Virus record (IMG/VR): IMGVR_UViG_3300014501_000007
Coordinates: 1-48,907 of that record
DNA: 48,907 bases
DNA from: a virus
Direction: 5' to 3' (one strand)
Shown here: positions 7,714 through 16,197 of the stretch, piece by piece
How the letters are laid out: each line of letters opens with the position of its first letter
How positions within the stretch are numbered: the first letter of the stretch is position 1
Made by a program: the position numbers and the translations under genes
Notes under the pieces: generated by a model
Seen by the model: the letters and a program-made list of their open reading frames with translations, nothing else
Told to the model about the DNA's origin: nothing
The model's database searches: none

Positions 7714-7855
7714 TTTTCTAGAGGATAATGGGAGTAGAGTAGGAAAGTTGCAGGGGGAGATTAGAGGTTATGATGAAGTTATAGATTGTATTAAGAATCT
7801 AGAGAAATATGAACTTAAAGAAGATAAGTTACAAATGAAGAGAGAGGAGAAATAA
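7556..7855 (+). CDS. small coiled-coil protein overlapping the portal end
   Basis: 99 residues. The ATG lies 158 nt inside the portal gene in a different frame, with a strong GAGGAG nine bases upstream. The product is helical, and residues 60-80 (KLQGEIRGYDEVIDCIKNLE) resemble the small coiled-coil proteins often found directly after portal genes. The overlapped portal tail is low-complexity, which suggests that this frame is the constrained one. It ends one base before the scaffold ATG. Its role is unknown, perhaps in head assembly. Confidence 0.75.
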   Translation: MEAEQTELQVLVVKLFKAKDKIKELFQSEAGKLVVEYLQILRQYNLESLAYSSFLEDNGSRVGKLQGEIRGYDEVIDCIKNLEKYELKEDKLQMKREEK

Positions 7856-7856
7856 A

Positions 7857-8576
7857 ATGCCGTGGTGGATGGATAAAAAGTCTGAAGAAAAGAAGATAGA
7901 AGAGAAAAAAGACGCTTTTGAGATGCCAAAAGAGGTTAAGGAGAAGTTTGATAAGATAGATCAAATTGATTCTATCAAGACAGATGTAGCGGCGTTTAAA
8001 GAGAAGACTGGTATCTTGGATAGAATGGCATCTTTTATGGACGCTGAAGATGCGAAAAAGAAGGAAGAAGGAAAGAAAAAACAGCAAGAAAATAAGCAAC
8101 AGACTGACGCGGAGCTGGAAGAAGAGTTCTTGACTGATCCTGCCGCGGCGACTAGGAAACTTCTTCAAGGTACTATGAATCCTCTAATCGTAGCCCAGAT
8201 CAATACTGGAGCAAAGCTTACGATTAAAGAAATGTATGATGATGATCCAGAGGGAATGCAGTATCTGGCTGATCCAAAGGTTAAAGAAGAAGTAGAAAAG
8301 CTTGTTTCTACGCTTCCTTTAGATCAGAGGGCAAATAAAGAATCTATTCGTAACTGCTATTATGTAGCAGAAGGTAAATTCAAGCAGGAAATTAAGGATG
8401 GTAAGATTAAGTCTAAGCTCTCTTCTATTTCTTCTTCGGGGACAGGAACTGGAGCACCTAAGGATAAGACAGATGAAGTAATTCATCTCACAGATGAGCA
8501 GAAGCGAGCAGCTAAAGTCTTCGGTATTAATGAAGAAGACTATGCAAAGAGTGCGAAGGAGTTGAATTATGTCTAA
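7857..8576 (+). CDS. capsid assembly scaffold-like protein
   Basis: 239 residues, highly charged, with long Lys/Glu/Gln-rich coiled coils (10-30, 60-85) and a basic-acidic helical C-terminus (DEQKRAAKVFGINEEDYAKS). Scaffolds fill the prohead during assembly and bind the capsid through such a C-terminal helix. The position between portal and capsid and the composition fit. GAGGAG precedes the start. It overlaps the next gene by 8 nt. A head protein of other function is possible because scaffolds share little sequence. Confidence 0.75.
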   Translation: MPWWMDKKSEEKKIEEKKDAFEMPKEVKEKFDKIDQIDSIKTDVAAFKEKTGILDRMASFMDAEDAKKKEEGKKKQQENKQQTDAELEEEFLTDPAAATRKLLQGTMNPLIVAQINTGAKLTIKEMYDDDPEGMQYLADPKVKEEVEKLVSTLPLDQRANKESIRNCYYVAEGKFKQEIKDGKIKSKLSSISSSGTGTGAPKDKTDEVIHLTDEQKRAAKVFGINEEDYAKSAKELNYV

Positions 8577-9420
8577 TTTTGATCCTCATACTAATTTTCC
8601 AGACGATGGAACAACTCCTGATCTTATTCTGCCGCAAGAGCAAATTGATAAGATGCTTAATTTGGAACAAGAGAATCTAACTCAAACTGCACAGTACGAT
8701 AAACCAATAGAAACTGGATCTACTACTCCTTCTGTTGGTTTTAAGCCTATTGGCAAAGCAGCTCATATCAAAGAGGAGAAGCAAGCTCAACAGACTGCTG
8801 ACCCAGAAGTTAATGTAGATGCTCGAATTAAAGAGATGGAAGCTACACTAAAAGCCTTAGTTGAAGGTAAAGGTGTAAGACTGGCATCTGCGACGAAGAA
8901 AATTCCAAAATTAGATTATAGCAAGTTGACTGAAAAAGATGTATGGGACTTAAATATCCCCATTGAAGCTATTACTCACGATCTTCCTGATACCATGCTT
9001 CTGGATCTTAAAGATCCAGCTTATGTAGGAAGATGGGTTTCAACTAATTCACAGCGACTAGGCTCAATGAAAGCGATGGGTTTTACTTTCATTCAGCCAG
9101 AAGACTTTGCGCATGAGTTAGTTCTTGCCATCAAACCTAATGAGAATGGTTGGTATCAATATAACGATGTAGTTGCGATGAAGATTACTAAAGAGAAGTA
9201 TTTTGGTGCTCTTCGTCGTAATCACATTCGAGCAATGGCTATGGTAAATCCAGCCGCAGCACAACAGATTGGTAAGAAGATGGCAGAACAAGAGATTGCT
9301 TCTGGAAAGGCGATTGATCTAGAAGGAGTTTCTGATCCAGATTTGGCAGGTTCTCGTACTAGAGATTATCAAAAATATACAGCAGAGAAAAAGCTTGAAG
9401 TCTATACACCTGGTATTTAA
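8569..9420 (+). CDS. hypothetical virion or head-assembly protein, 283 aa
   Basis: The start overlaps the scaffold gene by 8 nt. The N-terminal third is acidic and Gln-rich. Residues about 115-220 look folded, with the motif DPAYVGRWVSTNSQRLGSM and MGFTFIQPEDF, and the C-terminus is charged. I recall this pattern in podovirus-like genomes next to capsid genes, but no function comes with it. A head-completion or internal capsid role is plausible from context only. Confidence 0.65.
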   Translation: MSNFDPHTNFPDDGTTPDLILPQEQIDKMLNLEQENLTQTAQYDKPIETGSTTPSVGFKPIGKAAHIKEEKQAQQTADPEVNVDARIKEMEATLKALVEGKGVRLASATKKIPKLDYSKLTEKDVWDLNIPIEAITHDLPDTMLLDLKDPAYVGRWVSTNSQRLGSMKAMGFTFIQPEDFAHELVLAIKPNENGWYQYNDVVAMKITKEKYFGALRRNHIRAMAMVNPAAAQQIGKKMAEQEIASGKAIDLEGVSDPDLAGSRTRDYQKYTAEKKLEVYTPGI

Positions 9421-9454
9421 CTTTAAACTAGTCAAGTAAGAGGGAGATTTAAAT

Positions 9455-10090
9455 ATGAGTGGTCCAAATCTAACAACGCATGTTCCCGCTATCCCCTTGA
9501 AGACGGTTAGCGGGAATACTGAATTAACTCTTTCCGTTAACGAAAAATCAGGGCAGACATTTCTAGCTGGAGTGCCTGTACAACTTGCATCTGGTGTCGT
9601 ACAGAAGTGGGATGGAACTACAATTTCAGCGGGAATTTTTGGTATGTCGCTGATTATGGGTTCTAATCTTGCTTCTAATGGCAAAGGTGCTCCACCGCAG
9701 CCTTGGGGACAGATTGGCTCTCCAGGGGCTATTCAAACTTGGGGTTCTGTTCCAAATCAACCGAATGGAGTTAATATTGCTATTGGTACTCCATTTTCGG
9801 ATGGACGAACTCTGTTGGCTGTTTCTTATGGAGATACCATCTTTGAGGCCATGTGTGATAATTCTGCGGGCTCTGTTGCGGCAGATTACACGCCCACTCA
9901 AGCTTCTATTGGGACTCAGTATGGATTGACCTTTGATACTAATGGTTACATCTATGTTGATCTTGGTAAGACCACTCCTGGCACTAATACTGTGGTTCAA
10001 TGCGTAGGGATCAATCCTGATGATGGGCTCATCGTAAATGCACGTTTGCAGTTTGTATTCATCAAGAGTGCTCAACAGACGTGGGTATAA
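9455..10090 (+). CDS. capsid decoration-like protein
   Basis: 211 residues of beta-rich, Gly/Thr/Val-rich sequence with segments such as FLAGVPVQLASGVVQKWDGT and AGIFGMSL. This pattern resembles head decoration or cement proteins that bind the outside of HK97-fold capsids, and the gene sits directly upstream of the major capsid gene as those often do. GGGAG precedes the ATG, within a 15-base string (9430-9444) that recurs at the capsid gene start. Confidence in the exact role is moderate. Confidence 0.6.
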   Translation: MSGPNLTTHVPAIPLKTVSGNTELTLSVNEKSGQTFLAGVPVQLASGVVQKWDGTTISAGIFGMSLIMGSNLASNGKGAPPQPWGQIGSPGAIQTWGSVPNQPNGVNIAIGTPFSDGRTLLAVSYGDTIFEAMCDNSAGSVAADYTPTQASIGTQYGLTFDTNGYIYVDLGKTTPGTNTVVQCVGINPDDGLIVNARLQFVFIKSAQQTWV

Positions 10091-10144
10091 ACCGGAGTCG
10101 ATTAGACTCATAAATTGTTTTAATTTCTTAAAAAGGATGAAAAC

Positions 10145-11101
10145 ATGAGTCAAGTAAGAGGGCAGTTTGCACAGCTAATGACTCCGGGCTTGAAGAAAAT
10201 CTATGATGACGCGACGCAGTATGAACAGACTGCGAAGCTTTATCCTCAGCTTTTCAATATTGAGAGTTCGGATTCAGAGTATGAGCAGGTCTTAGAGTTT
10301 GCTGATCTAGGACCATTGCAGGAGAAGCCGGAGAATACTTCGACTGCTTACAATAACAGGATCCAGGGCGCGTCAAAGCGTGCGATTCATCTTACCTATA
10401 GCTTGGGAGTTAGAACTTCTAAGGAACTATGGGATGATGATAAGTACGGTTTGATTAAGATGGGGCCTCGTGCGTTGGCGCGGTCTACGAGGTTCACGCA
10501 GGAAGTTGTGGCTTGGAATATTGTTAATCAGGGATTTTCCTCTAATGTTACGACGTTTGATGGAAATTCTCTCTTTAATAATCAGCACAGTCTTCTTGGT
10601 GGCATCAATGCAACTAATATTGCTCCTGGTGCTTCTAACGTTATCTCAGCGGCTGGAACTTATCCCAATCGTCCGGCTACCGATATTGATCTTTCTATTG
10701 CTGGTTTGCAGCTCGCTACAAACTACGCCAATAGAATGATTGATAACCAAGGATTTCCGATCAATGTTAAATTTAAGTATCTGGTAATTCCTCCAGAACT
10801 TATCTTTATTGCTCGTGAGATTCTCGGCTCTCCTGGTAAGCCTTATACTTCTGATAATGAGATTAACTCTCTCCTTGCAGAAGATTATCATTTCATGGCA
10901 GTTCCGTATCTTACATCTGGTGGCGCGTGGTTCCTCTTCACAGAGAAGCGTTATCACTCTCTTACAGTCTTTGATAGAGAAAAGCCTTCTACAGACTTTG
11001 ATGATGACTTTGATACGGATGCTATTAAACAAAAGACCCGGATGCGTATGTCAGCGTTTTGTCCTCGTTGGCAGGGTTCTTTTGGCACGAACGCCCCTTA
11101 A
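10145..11101 (+). CDS. major capsid protein, HK97-fold
   Basis: 318 residues. The sequence shows patterns of major head proteins related to Mu gpT: RTSKELWDDDKYGL, then FDGNSLFNNQH near residues 139-149, and the beta-rich half with FKYLVIPPELIFIAREIL and the closing FCPRWQGSFG. Length and context (portal, scaffold, decoration upstream) agree. A good AAGGA precedes the ATG. A small imperfect hairpin lies in the 54-nt gap upstream. Many copies form the capsid shell. Confidence 0.85.
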   Translation: MSQVRGQFAQLMTPGLKKIYDDATQYEQTAKLYPQLFNIESSDSEYEQVLEFADLGPLQEKPENTSTAYNNRIQGASKRAIHLTYSLGVRTSKELWDDDKYGLIKMGPRALARSTRFTQEVVAWNIVNQGFSSNVTTFDGNSLFNNQHSLLGGINATNIAPGASNVISAAGTYPNRPATDIDLSIAGLQLATNYANRMIDNQGFPINVKFKYLVIPPELIFIAREILGSPGKPYTSDNEINSLLAEDYHFMAVPYLTSGGAWFLFTEKRYHSLTVFDREKPSTDFDDDFDTDAIKQKTRMRMSAFCPRWQGSFGTNAP

Positions 11102-11116
11102 TTAAAGAGGCACTCA

Positions 11117-11485
11117 ATGGATAATGAACTTAGAGAATTAATTGATGCTGTAAAAGAATTATCAAAGGAGATTAGAGAAATGGCTACTTCCACTACTGCT
11201 GGACTCACCGCGCTAACTCAGGCGGTGAGTGATCTTACGGCGGCTGTTACTACTGAGACTGCTGATGTAGCTAGTGCTGCGGCTGCGATTTCGAGTCTTG
11301 CCTCGCAGATTGGTTCTTCTTCGGAAGATCCTCAAGTACAGGCTCTGGCAGCGCAGATTGAAACTCAGGTAGCTGCGATTAATACGGCTAATACTAACCT
11401 TGCTGCGGCTGTTTCGGCTGCAACTACTCCGCCTGCGACTTCAGCTTCGGCTCAAGCTGTTAAACCTCTTAATAAGGCTATTTAA
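11117..11485 (+). CDS. coiled-coil accessory head or fibre-like protein
   Basis: 122 residues with an acidic N-terminal helix (ELRELIDAVKELSKEIREM) followed by Ala/Thr/Val heptad repeats to residue 105 and a disordered end. The composition predicts a long parallel coiled coil, as in capsid fibres or stalks that follow major capsid genes. No enzymatic motif is present. It starts 15 nt after the capsid stop with a GAGG ribosome site. Confidence 0.65.
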   Translation: MDNELRELIDAVKELSKEIREMATSTTAGLTALTQAVSDLTAAVTTETADVASAAAAISSLASQIGSSSEDPQVQALAAQIETQVAAINTANTNLAAAVSAATTPPATSASAQAVKPLNKAI

Positions 11486-11487
11486 AG

Positions 11488-11577
11488 TTGAGTCCCTCCC
11501 GCTGGGTCTTATTTGGGGCTCCTCTAGTACGGGCTAGTGTTACTGCTCCTCCCACTAGCCCTGCTGGGGTAAATTAA
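11488..11577 (+). CDS. possible microgene, 29 aa, TTG start
   Basis: Two bases after the preceding TAA, a TTG opens 29 codons reading LSPSRWVLFGAPLVRASVTA and ending in a Pro/Thr/Ser tail. This fills the otherwise empty gap before the zinc-ribbon gene. The amino-acid pattern (a W-FGAP-V core and a Pro-rich end) looks protein-like, but no strong ribosome site exists, so it would need coupling to the upstream gene. The same bases also form a 9-bp hairpin (11531-11561), so a purely RNA role is an alternative. Confidence 0.3.
   Translation: MSPSRWVLFGAPLVRASVTAPPTSPAGVN
11531..11561. other. perfect 9-bp inverted repeat after capsid genes
   Basis: GGGCTAGTG (11531-11539) pairs with CACTAGCCC (11553-11561) around a 13-nt loop. 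No T-run follows on the plus strand, so it is not a typical intrinsic terminator. It may be an mRNA 3' stabiliser or processing site behind the capsid genes. Confidence 0.5.
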
Positions 11578-11588
11578 GGGTTAAATAT

Positions 11589-11855
11589 ATGGCAACTCCT
11601 CGTGGTCGTCGTGCATTAGGTCAAGGACCCTGGCATTATTGCTCGAGATGTGATTATAAGAGCTTGATTTACTCTGAACTTCAGTGGCAGCGAGGAAAGC
11701 TCTTATGCTGTAATTGCATAGATGTTAGACTCATAGGCGATCGAGAAGTAGCAATAGCTCAAGTTCTACAAGATGGAAAAGAAGAGCTTGCTCCAGTTGA
11801 GAAGCTTAGGAATCCAGATTTTCAATACACGGATGATGATATTCTTGTAAATTAA
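11589..11855 (+). CDS. zinc-ribbon protein of the virion gene block
   Basis: 88 residues. Two CxxC pairs (CSRC near residue 18, CCNC near 38) form a predicted zinc ribbon, flanked by a basic N-terminus and an acidic C-terminus (YTDDDILVN). Small zinc-ribbon proteins are frequent between capsid and tail genes in phages and may be minor head components or assembly factors. No specific function can be given. The ribosome site is weak (AAGGG about ten bases upstream). Confidence 0.65.
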   Translation: MATPRGRRALGQGPWHYCSRCDYKSLIYSELQWQRGKLLCCNCIDVRLIGDREVAIAQVLQDGKEELAPVEKLRNPDFQYTDDDILVN

Positions 11856-11907
11856 ACGCTCCAGAAACCGCGGGTCGGCGCACTGTAATCCGACATTGGA
11901 GATTTAA

Positions 11908-12609
11908 ATGAGTAAAACTAGTGGAACTTGGACTCAAGATGGGGCTTTTACGGATGGACAAATCTTCGTAGGGCCTTCAGAATTTCTAGATTTAGCAGGA
12001 TTTGGTACTTTAACTAGTGCTGGAGCAGGACTTCTAACACTTAATCAGGTCGCTTCTAAAGCATCTACGTATTTTGCAGATATTAGCAAGATGCTTAGAA
12101 CAGGACAGCTTGCTGTATTTGGACAACAGGCTTTTGGTACGACTGGTCCTCTCCCAATTCCAGGGCCTTCCGCAGTTGCGAATACCTCTAGTCCTGACTC
12201 TACTCTTGGGCGACCGCCGCTGCTTACAGCAAAGCTTCCTACTATTTTAGGTCCAGTTAGAGGAGCTGTTCCAAAAGGACTTCAGATTAATTCAGTAGAT
12301 GTAATCTATGAAGTTGATGCGGTGGCTCTCGCTGCGGCAACACTAGGGCTTACACAGACTGTATTTCCTCTCTCTGGAGCTAGTGGCGCTCCTGTAGTTA
12401 CGAATCTGGTTGCACTTGCCGCGAATGGACTTCCTACTGCGACTAACACTGCTGGTCAAGCAACTACTACTCGTGTGCTTGTACCGACTCCAGCGATGCT
12501 TCAGCTTACAGAAGGTGAGATTATCCTTAATATCAATCTTACCACTCCTGCTGGGGGCACCTCTAAATTCTATGGCGCAATTCTGAATTGCAACTTTAAC
12601 TATAACTAA
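11908..12609 (+). CDS. hypothetical virion protein, 233 aa, beta-rich
   Basis: Composition is Gly, Ala, Thr, Ser, Pro and Leu with few charges, as in beta-rich structural proteins. The C-terminal part (LQLTEGEIILNINLTTPAGG) looks like beta-sandwich strands. GGAG precedes the ATG. The place between capsid and tail genes suggests a head-surface or tail-attached protein. I recognise no named family. Confidence 0.55.
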   Translation: MSKTSGTWTQDGAFTDGQIFVGPSEFLDLAGFGTLTSAGAGLLTLNQVASKASTYFADISKMLRTGQLAVFGQQAFGTTGPLPIPGPSAVANTSSPDSTLGRPPLLTAKLPTILGPVRGAVPKGLQINSVDVIYEVDAVALAAATLGLTQTVFPLSGASGAPVVTNLVALAANGLPTATNTAGQATTTRVLVPTPAMLQLTEGEIILNINLTTPAGGTSKFYGAILNCNFNYN

Positions 12610-12620
12610 GAGGAGCTTAT

Positions 12621-12890
12621 ATGGCAGGGCAGACAAATCAAATCATCATGTCTGCCACTGGCCAATATGGTCCTCCTTGTAGGATGAAGATCATAGACGG
12701 CTGGTGGCAGGATGCAGGTACAGCAGGAGACACCTTAACCTTTACAGATGCTCTAGGTAATACTTACACCTACAGATGCACTCAAGCATTCTATCCTACT
12801 GATCTAGGTAAACTGGATTGGCTTGTAGGCCCAATTACGGTTACTGTGATTAGTTCCGGTACTGCCTATCTTATAATGGGCAATAAATAG
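12621..12890 (+). CDS. hypothetical virion protein, 89 aa
   Basis: Small beta-rich protein (TLTFTDALGNTYTYRC, GPITVTVISSGTAYLIMG), probably one compact beta domain. GAGGAG precedes the start. It sits between two larger structural genes with gaps of about ten bases, so it is co-translated with them. Function unknown. A minor head or tail component is likely from context only. Confidence 0.55.
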   Translation: MAGQTNQIIMSATGQYGPPCRMKIIDGWWQDAGTAGDTLTFTDALGNTYTYRCTQAFYPTDLGKLDWLVGPITVTVISSGTAYLIMGNK

Positions 12891-12900
12891 AGGCTTCTAG

Positions 12901-15051
12901 ATGGGCCTAGTTGCGTTCGATCAGAACTCGAAGTCTCTAGAAATAACCTATGGAGGGAGAGAGAATCCTTTCATGGGTATTGATTCGTCGTTTCCTGATC
13001 CGTATATAGGCCCTGGGCAACTTACGAGAAATTCTGTAAATGCTATCGTAAATAACGGAACTCTCTTAGCTACTTTTTTTAAATCTATATCCCAACTCAG
13101 CTCAGGTTTGATTATAGGTTTTGGTGATTTAAATGGTCAAGTCTTTGTTGTTTCACTTGATCCGTCACAGAACGTAGACGTTATAGGGATTCCTAATTTT
13201 CCATCTCTTACTGGAATTTATTCGATTGCAGCTATTCCTACGGCGGCTGTATACAGCACAGCTTTAGGAATGAATGTACAGCCGAATACTTTAACCTATA
13301 AGAATGTAAATGGAGTTTGCTTCTTTAGTTTCCCAGGTTGTCCTTTCATCTTCCAGCATAATAACCTGGCTGGAAATATACTTACCACTTATCTTGGAGC
13401 TTCTTTTCTCTCTGAGTTTAATGGACGATTGATCGCTGCGAATGTATATCAGATTACTGGAGTTACTTCCAACACATACACTCCTACACAACAGATAACA
13501 GGGATTGGAAATTCTTCTAATAATGGGGGATCAAGTACTGGAACTAGTTCAGTTATTAATACTTTCCCCAGTGAAGTCACTGGTGGAAATTATGTAAATA
13601 TTAATGTTACTATTCAAGGAACTTATAGTTGTAACCCACAAAATAATAACGCGAACGTAGGTAATCTAGAATTTCAATATAGCCCAGATGGAGGGACTAC
13701 TTGGATTACGTTTTATTCATGGAGTCCAAGTGCTACTAATCAGACTCTTCCTTCGCAGCAAATTCCGATTCTTAACGTAGTTGGAATTACAAATATAAAT
13801 ACGATTCAGTTAAGGATAATAGCCTCTACTACGGCAGGAGCTGGAGTTAGTGTTGCTTCAGCTATTAGTGGAGAAATCACAGCGGCGACTGCACAGATTG
13901 TGGGTGCTCCTTCTACTATTACGATTACTAATTTTCCATTCCAATACGCTTGGAGTGCTCCTACAGGACAGTATGGACAGTTCAACCCACAGACTACGGA
14001 TCAATTTGGCAATACTGTCGTCACTGGCGCTGGTTATAATAATCTTCCTGATGTAGAGGATATTATTACGGGACTATTTAATACTGGGCCTACTGAATTT
14101 GTGCTGCGAGGGCAGGGAATTACTGAAGTTACAGCTCTACAGAGTGGCATTCAGCCATTTCAATTTGATCATCTATGGGCGTCACATAAAGGAATTGGAA
14201 CAATATATCCTGATACGGTCGGACAATATGGTTCTCTTGGAGCATTTTTTGCAGACACTGGCATCTTTACTTTTGGATATGAAGGTATAAACGAGGTTGG
14301 ATATAAAGCACTTTCTGCGATTTATACAGACCTAGTTCAAACTTGCAAATCTAATTTTCTCTCTGGTGGTCTTGGACCACTATATATTAACGGTGAGGTT
14401 TATCTTTGCTATATCCTTTGCGCTGTAAATACATCTGGATTAATTTATATTTGGGTCTTAAATACAAAAACTAAGGAGTGGTATAGATTTCAAACGGCCT
14501 TAAATATGACCTGTTTTGGACTTCAGGTTATAGGAGTTAATCTAGGTACTATTTCTCAAACGAATCAGAATAGTGTCTTTATAACTGCGTTGACGAATAA
14601 TGGGATTCAGGCTTATATTTTAGGGCTGCCGATAAATGGAACTTTGACTACGACTCCAACTGGACCTACGGCACCGGCGACTGAAATGATCTTTCCGGCG
14701 GAGGAATTGAAGATTGCAAGAGATATAACTATAGACTCGATTGTAGTTGGATATGCTGGATATGAATCTCTAACTGCGATTTTAGAGTCTATTTTCTCGA
14801 TAAATGGAATTCCATACGAGACAATAGAAGATTCTAACGTAAATGTGGATTTTGATACAGACTTTAATTATATGGTCTTAGCTCCTAATCCTTTGAATAA
14901 TCCTCCTAATCCGTATACAGGAAAGAACCCGCAGCTCTCTGTACAGACTTCAATTACAGCAGGTTCTACACAGACTGCACTTCTAGCCTTTAGTAAGATT
15001 GTTTTGATGGGTTCTATGGACTCTACTCAAAGACCAGCGGGGAATATCTAG
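12901..15051 (+). CDS. large virion protein, probable tail component, 716 aa
   Basis: A long beta-rich protein with repeated aromatic/Gly strand patterns in the second half (HKGIGTIYPDTVGQYGSLGA, LIYIWVLNTKTKEWYRF) that look like beta-propeller blades. A central insertion (about 200-340) is Asn/Thr/Ser-rich. In P22-like phages a propeller protein plugs the tail. Size and position before an adaptor-like gene fit a similar place, but there is no sequence recognition, so I leave it as a probable tail protein. The stop abuts the next ATG. Confidence 0.55.
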   Translation: MGLVAFDQNSKSLEITYGGRENPFMGIDSSFPDPYIGPGQLTRNSVNAIVNNGTLLATFFKSISQLSSGLIIGFGDLNGQVFVVSLDPSQNVDVIGIPNFPSLTGIYSIAAIPTAAVYSTALGMNVQPNTLTYKNVNGVCFFSFPGCPFIFQHNNLAGNILTTYLGASFLSEFNGRLIAANVYQITGVTSNTYTPTQQITGIGNSSNNGGSSTGTSSVINTFPSEVTGGNYVNINVTIQGTYSCNPQNNNANVGNLEFQYSPDGGTTWITFYSWSPSATNQTLPSQQIPILNVVGITNINTIQLRIIASTTAGAGVSVASAISGEITAATAQIVGAPSTITITNFPFQYAWSAPTGQYGQFNPQTTDQFGNTVVTGAGYNNLPDVEDIITGLFNTGPTEFVLRGQGITEVTALQSGIQPFQFDHLWASHKGIGTIYPDTVGQYGSLGAFFADTGIFTFGYEGINEVGYKALSAIYTDLVQTCKSNFLSGGLGPLYINGEVYLCYILCAVNTSGLIYIWVLNTKTKEWYRFQTALNMTCFGLQVIGVNLGTISQTNQNSVFITALTNNGIQAYILGLPINGTLTTTPTGPTAPATEMIFPAEELKIARDITIDSIVVGYAGYESLTAILESIFSINGIPYETIEDSNVNVDFDTDFNYMVLAPNPLNNPPNPYTGKNPQLSVQTSITAGSTQTALLAFSKIVLMGSMDSTQRPAGNI

Positions 15052-15450
15052 ATGCGACCTGTGAATCCATCTATGGAAGCTGTGAAAACTCCAGCGGGGA
15101 ATCTTAGAGTTTTGAAGAGTGTTGCCGAGACTTTAAACGGAGCTTTGAGCTATGGTCAACCCACTGGAGATAAAGATTCTACTGGTGTCTTTTCTAAGTT
15201 TACTCTTGATAATGTTAATAATATCATTATTCGCATTGGCGCTAATGGCTCGACAAATGGACAGTATCAGTGGTCATCTGGGGGAGTTGCAATAATCAAT
15301 CACGGACTACAGAGACAGCCTATCGGATTTAGAGTCCTTGATAAAGACGCTACATGCGATGTATACAGAACTGGTGGAGCACCTACAGTGAACATCATCC
15401 AGTTAACTTGTACTGACGCAGCGGCGAATGTAACTGTGGAGATTTTCTAA
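15052..15450 (+). CDS. hypothetical tail/virion protein, 132 aa
   Basis: The start and stop both abut the neighbouring genes without spacing, so it is part of one translational unit. The second half (VAIINHGLQRQPIGFRVLDK and LTCTDAAANVTVEIF) resembles a small immunoglobulin-like or beta-sandwich domain. No catalytic motif is visible. A minor tail or head surface protein is likely from context. Confidence 0.55.
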   Translation: MRPVNPSMEAVKTPAGNLRVLKSVAETLNGALSYGQPTGDKDSTGVFSKFTLDNVNNIIIRIGANGSTNGQYQWSSGGVAIINHGLQRQPIGFRVLDKDATCDVYRTGGAPTVNIIQLTCTDAAANVTVEIF

Positions 15451-16197
15451 ATGTCTTTTACAGTATCTCAAGTCTTTACAGATGTTCAAGAATATCTCTC
15501 AGGGAGAAATATCTCTACTACTCAAGGATATGAGTGGGTCAGGAAGAGTGTCTTAGAACTTTCTGAGACTTATAAATTTCCTACTCTTCAGGTCACTGGA
15601 CCTACTGTACAGCTTACGATTTATAATCCTGGACCTTATAATTATAACCTATTCATGCAACCTGGAGATGCGGGATTAGAGATCGAGTGTATTGATTCTT
15701 TTTTCATTTATTATCAGCAACCAGTATCTCTCTCGGGATCAAATGGAGAGAATGCTGGACTTTTGATGAAGTTTAAGACCATAGACTCGATCGAATTAAG
15801 CACTAATATCACTGGTCAGACTATCTTCTGGACACGTTTTCAAGGGCAGATTTACTTCGCATTTGCTCCGATAATGCCATATTATGTGTATTGTAGATAT
15901 AGAAAAGAGAACAAATTCTCTTCTCCAGTTTCAGGAACTGATCCAATTCTTTTACCTAATACATGGCAAGATATAGTCGGATACGCGGCAGCAGAGCGTG
16001 GGGCAATGAGTCTAGATTTAAATGACAGGGCAGATAAGTTTCATACTAAGATTTATGGCGACCCAAAATGGCAAGCCACCGGCGGAACAGAAGGCGCTCC
16101 TGGATTAATTTTCATGCGTACTTCTCAAGAACAACGTGATAAGCAGAATTCTGGAATCTCAATGAGATTGATGATGCGGAGTCCACAAAATGTCTAG
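15451..16197 (+). CDS. putative head-tail adaptor / tail tubular-like protein
   Basis: 248 residues. The N-terminal part is helical (VSQVFTDVQEYLSG, then EWVRKSVLELSETYKF). A beta-rich middle (YVYCRYRKENKF) is followed by NTWQDIVGYAAAERGAMSLD, a pattern I associate with phage adaptor proteins that join portal and tail (P22 gp4 / T7 gp11 type). The placement after the 716-residue tail protein and before the ejection-like genes agrees. It overlaps the next gene by 8 nt. Confidence 0.6.
   Translation: MSFTVSQVFTDVQEYLSGRNISTTQGYEWVRKSVLELSETYKFPTLQVTGPTVQLTIYNPGPYNYNLFMQPGDAGLEIECIDSFFIYYQQPVSLSGSNGENAGLLMKFKTIDSIELSTNITGQTIFWTRFQGQIYFAFAPIMPYYVYCRYRKENKFSSPVSGTDPILLPNTWQDIVGYAAAERGAMSLDLNDRADKFHTKIYGDPKWQATGGTEGAPGLIFMRTSQEQRDKQNSGISMRLMMRSPQNV

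Noticed and set aside
11473-11577. Programmed -1 frameshift extending the 122-residue coiled-coil protein
   Set aside because: The frames are in the right relation, but no slippery heptamer lies in the overlap. A separate microgene is the simpler reading.
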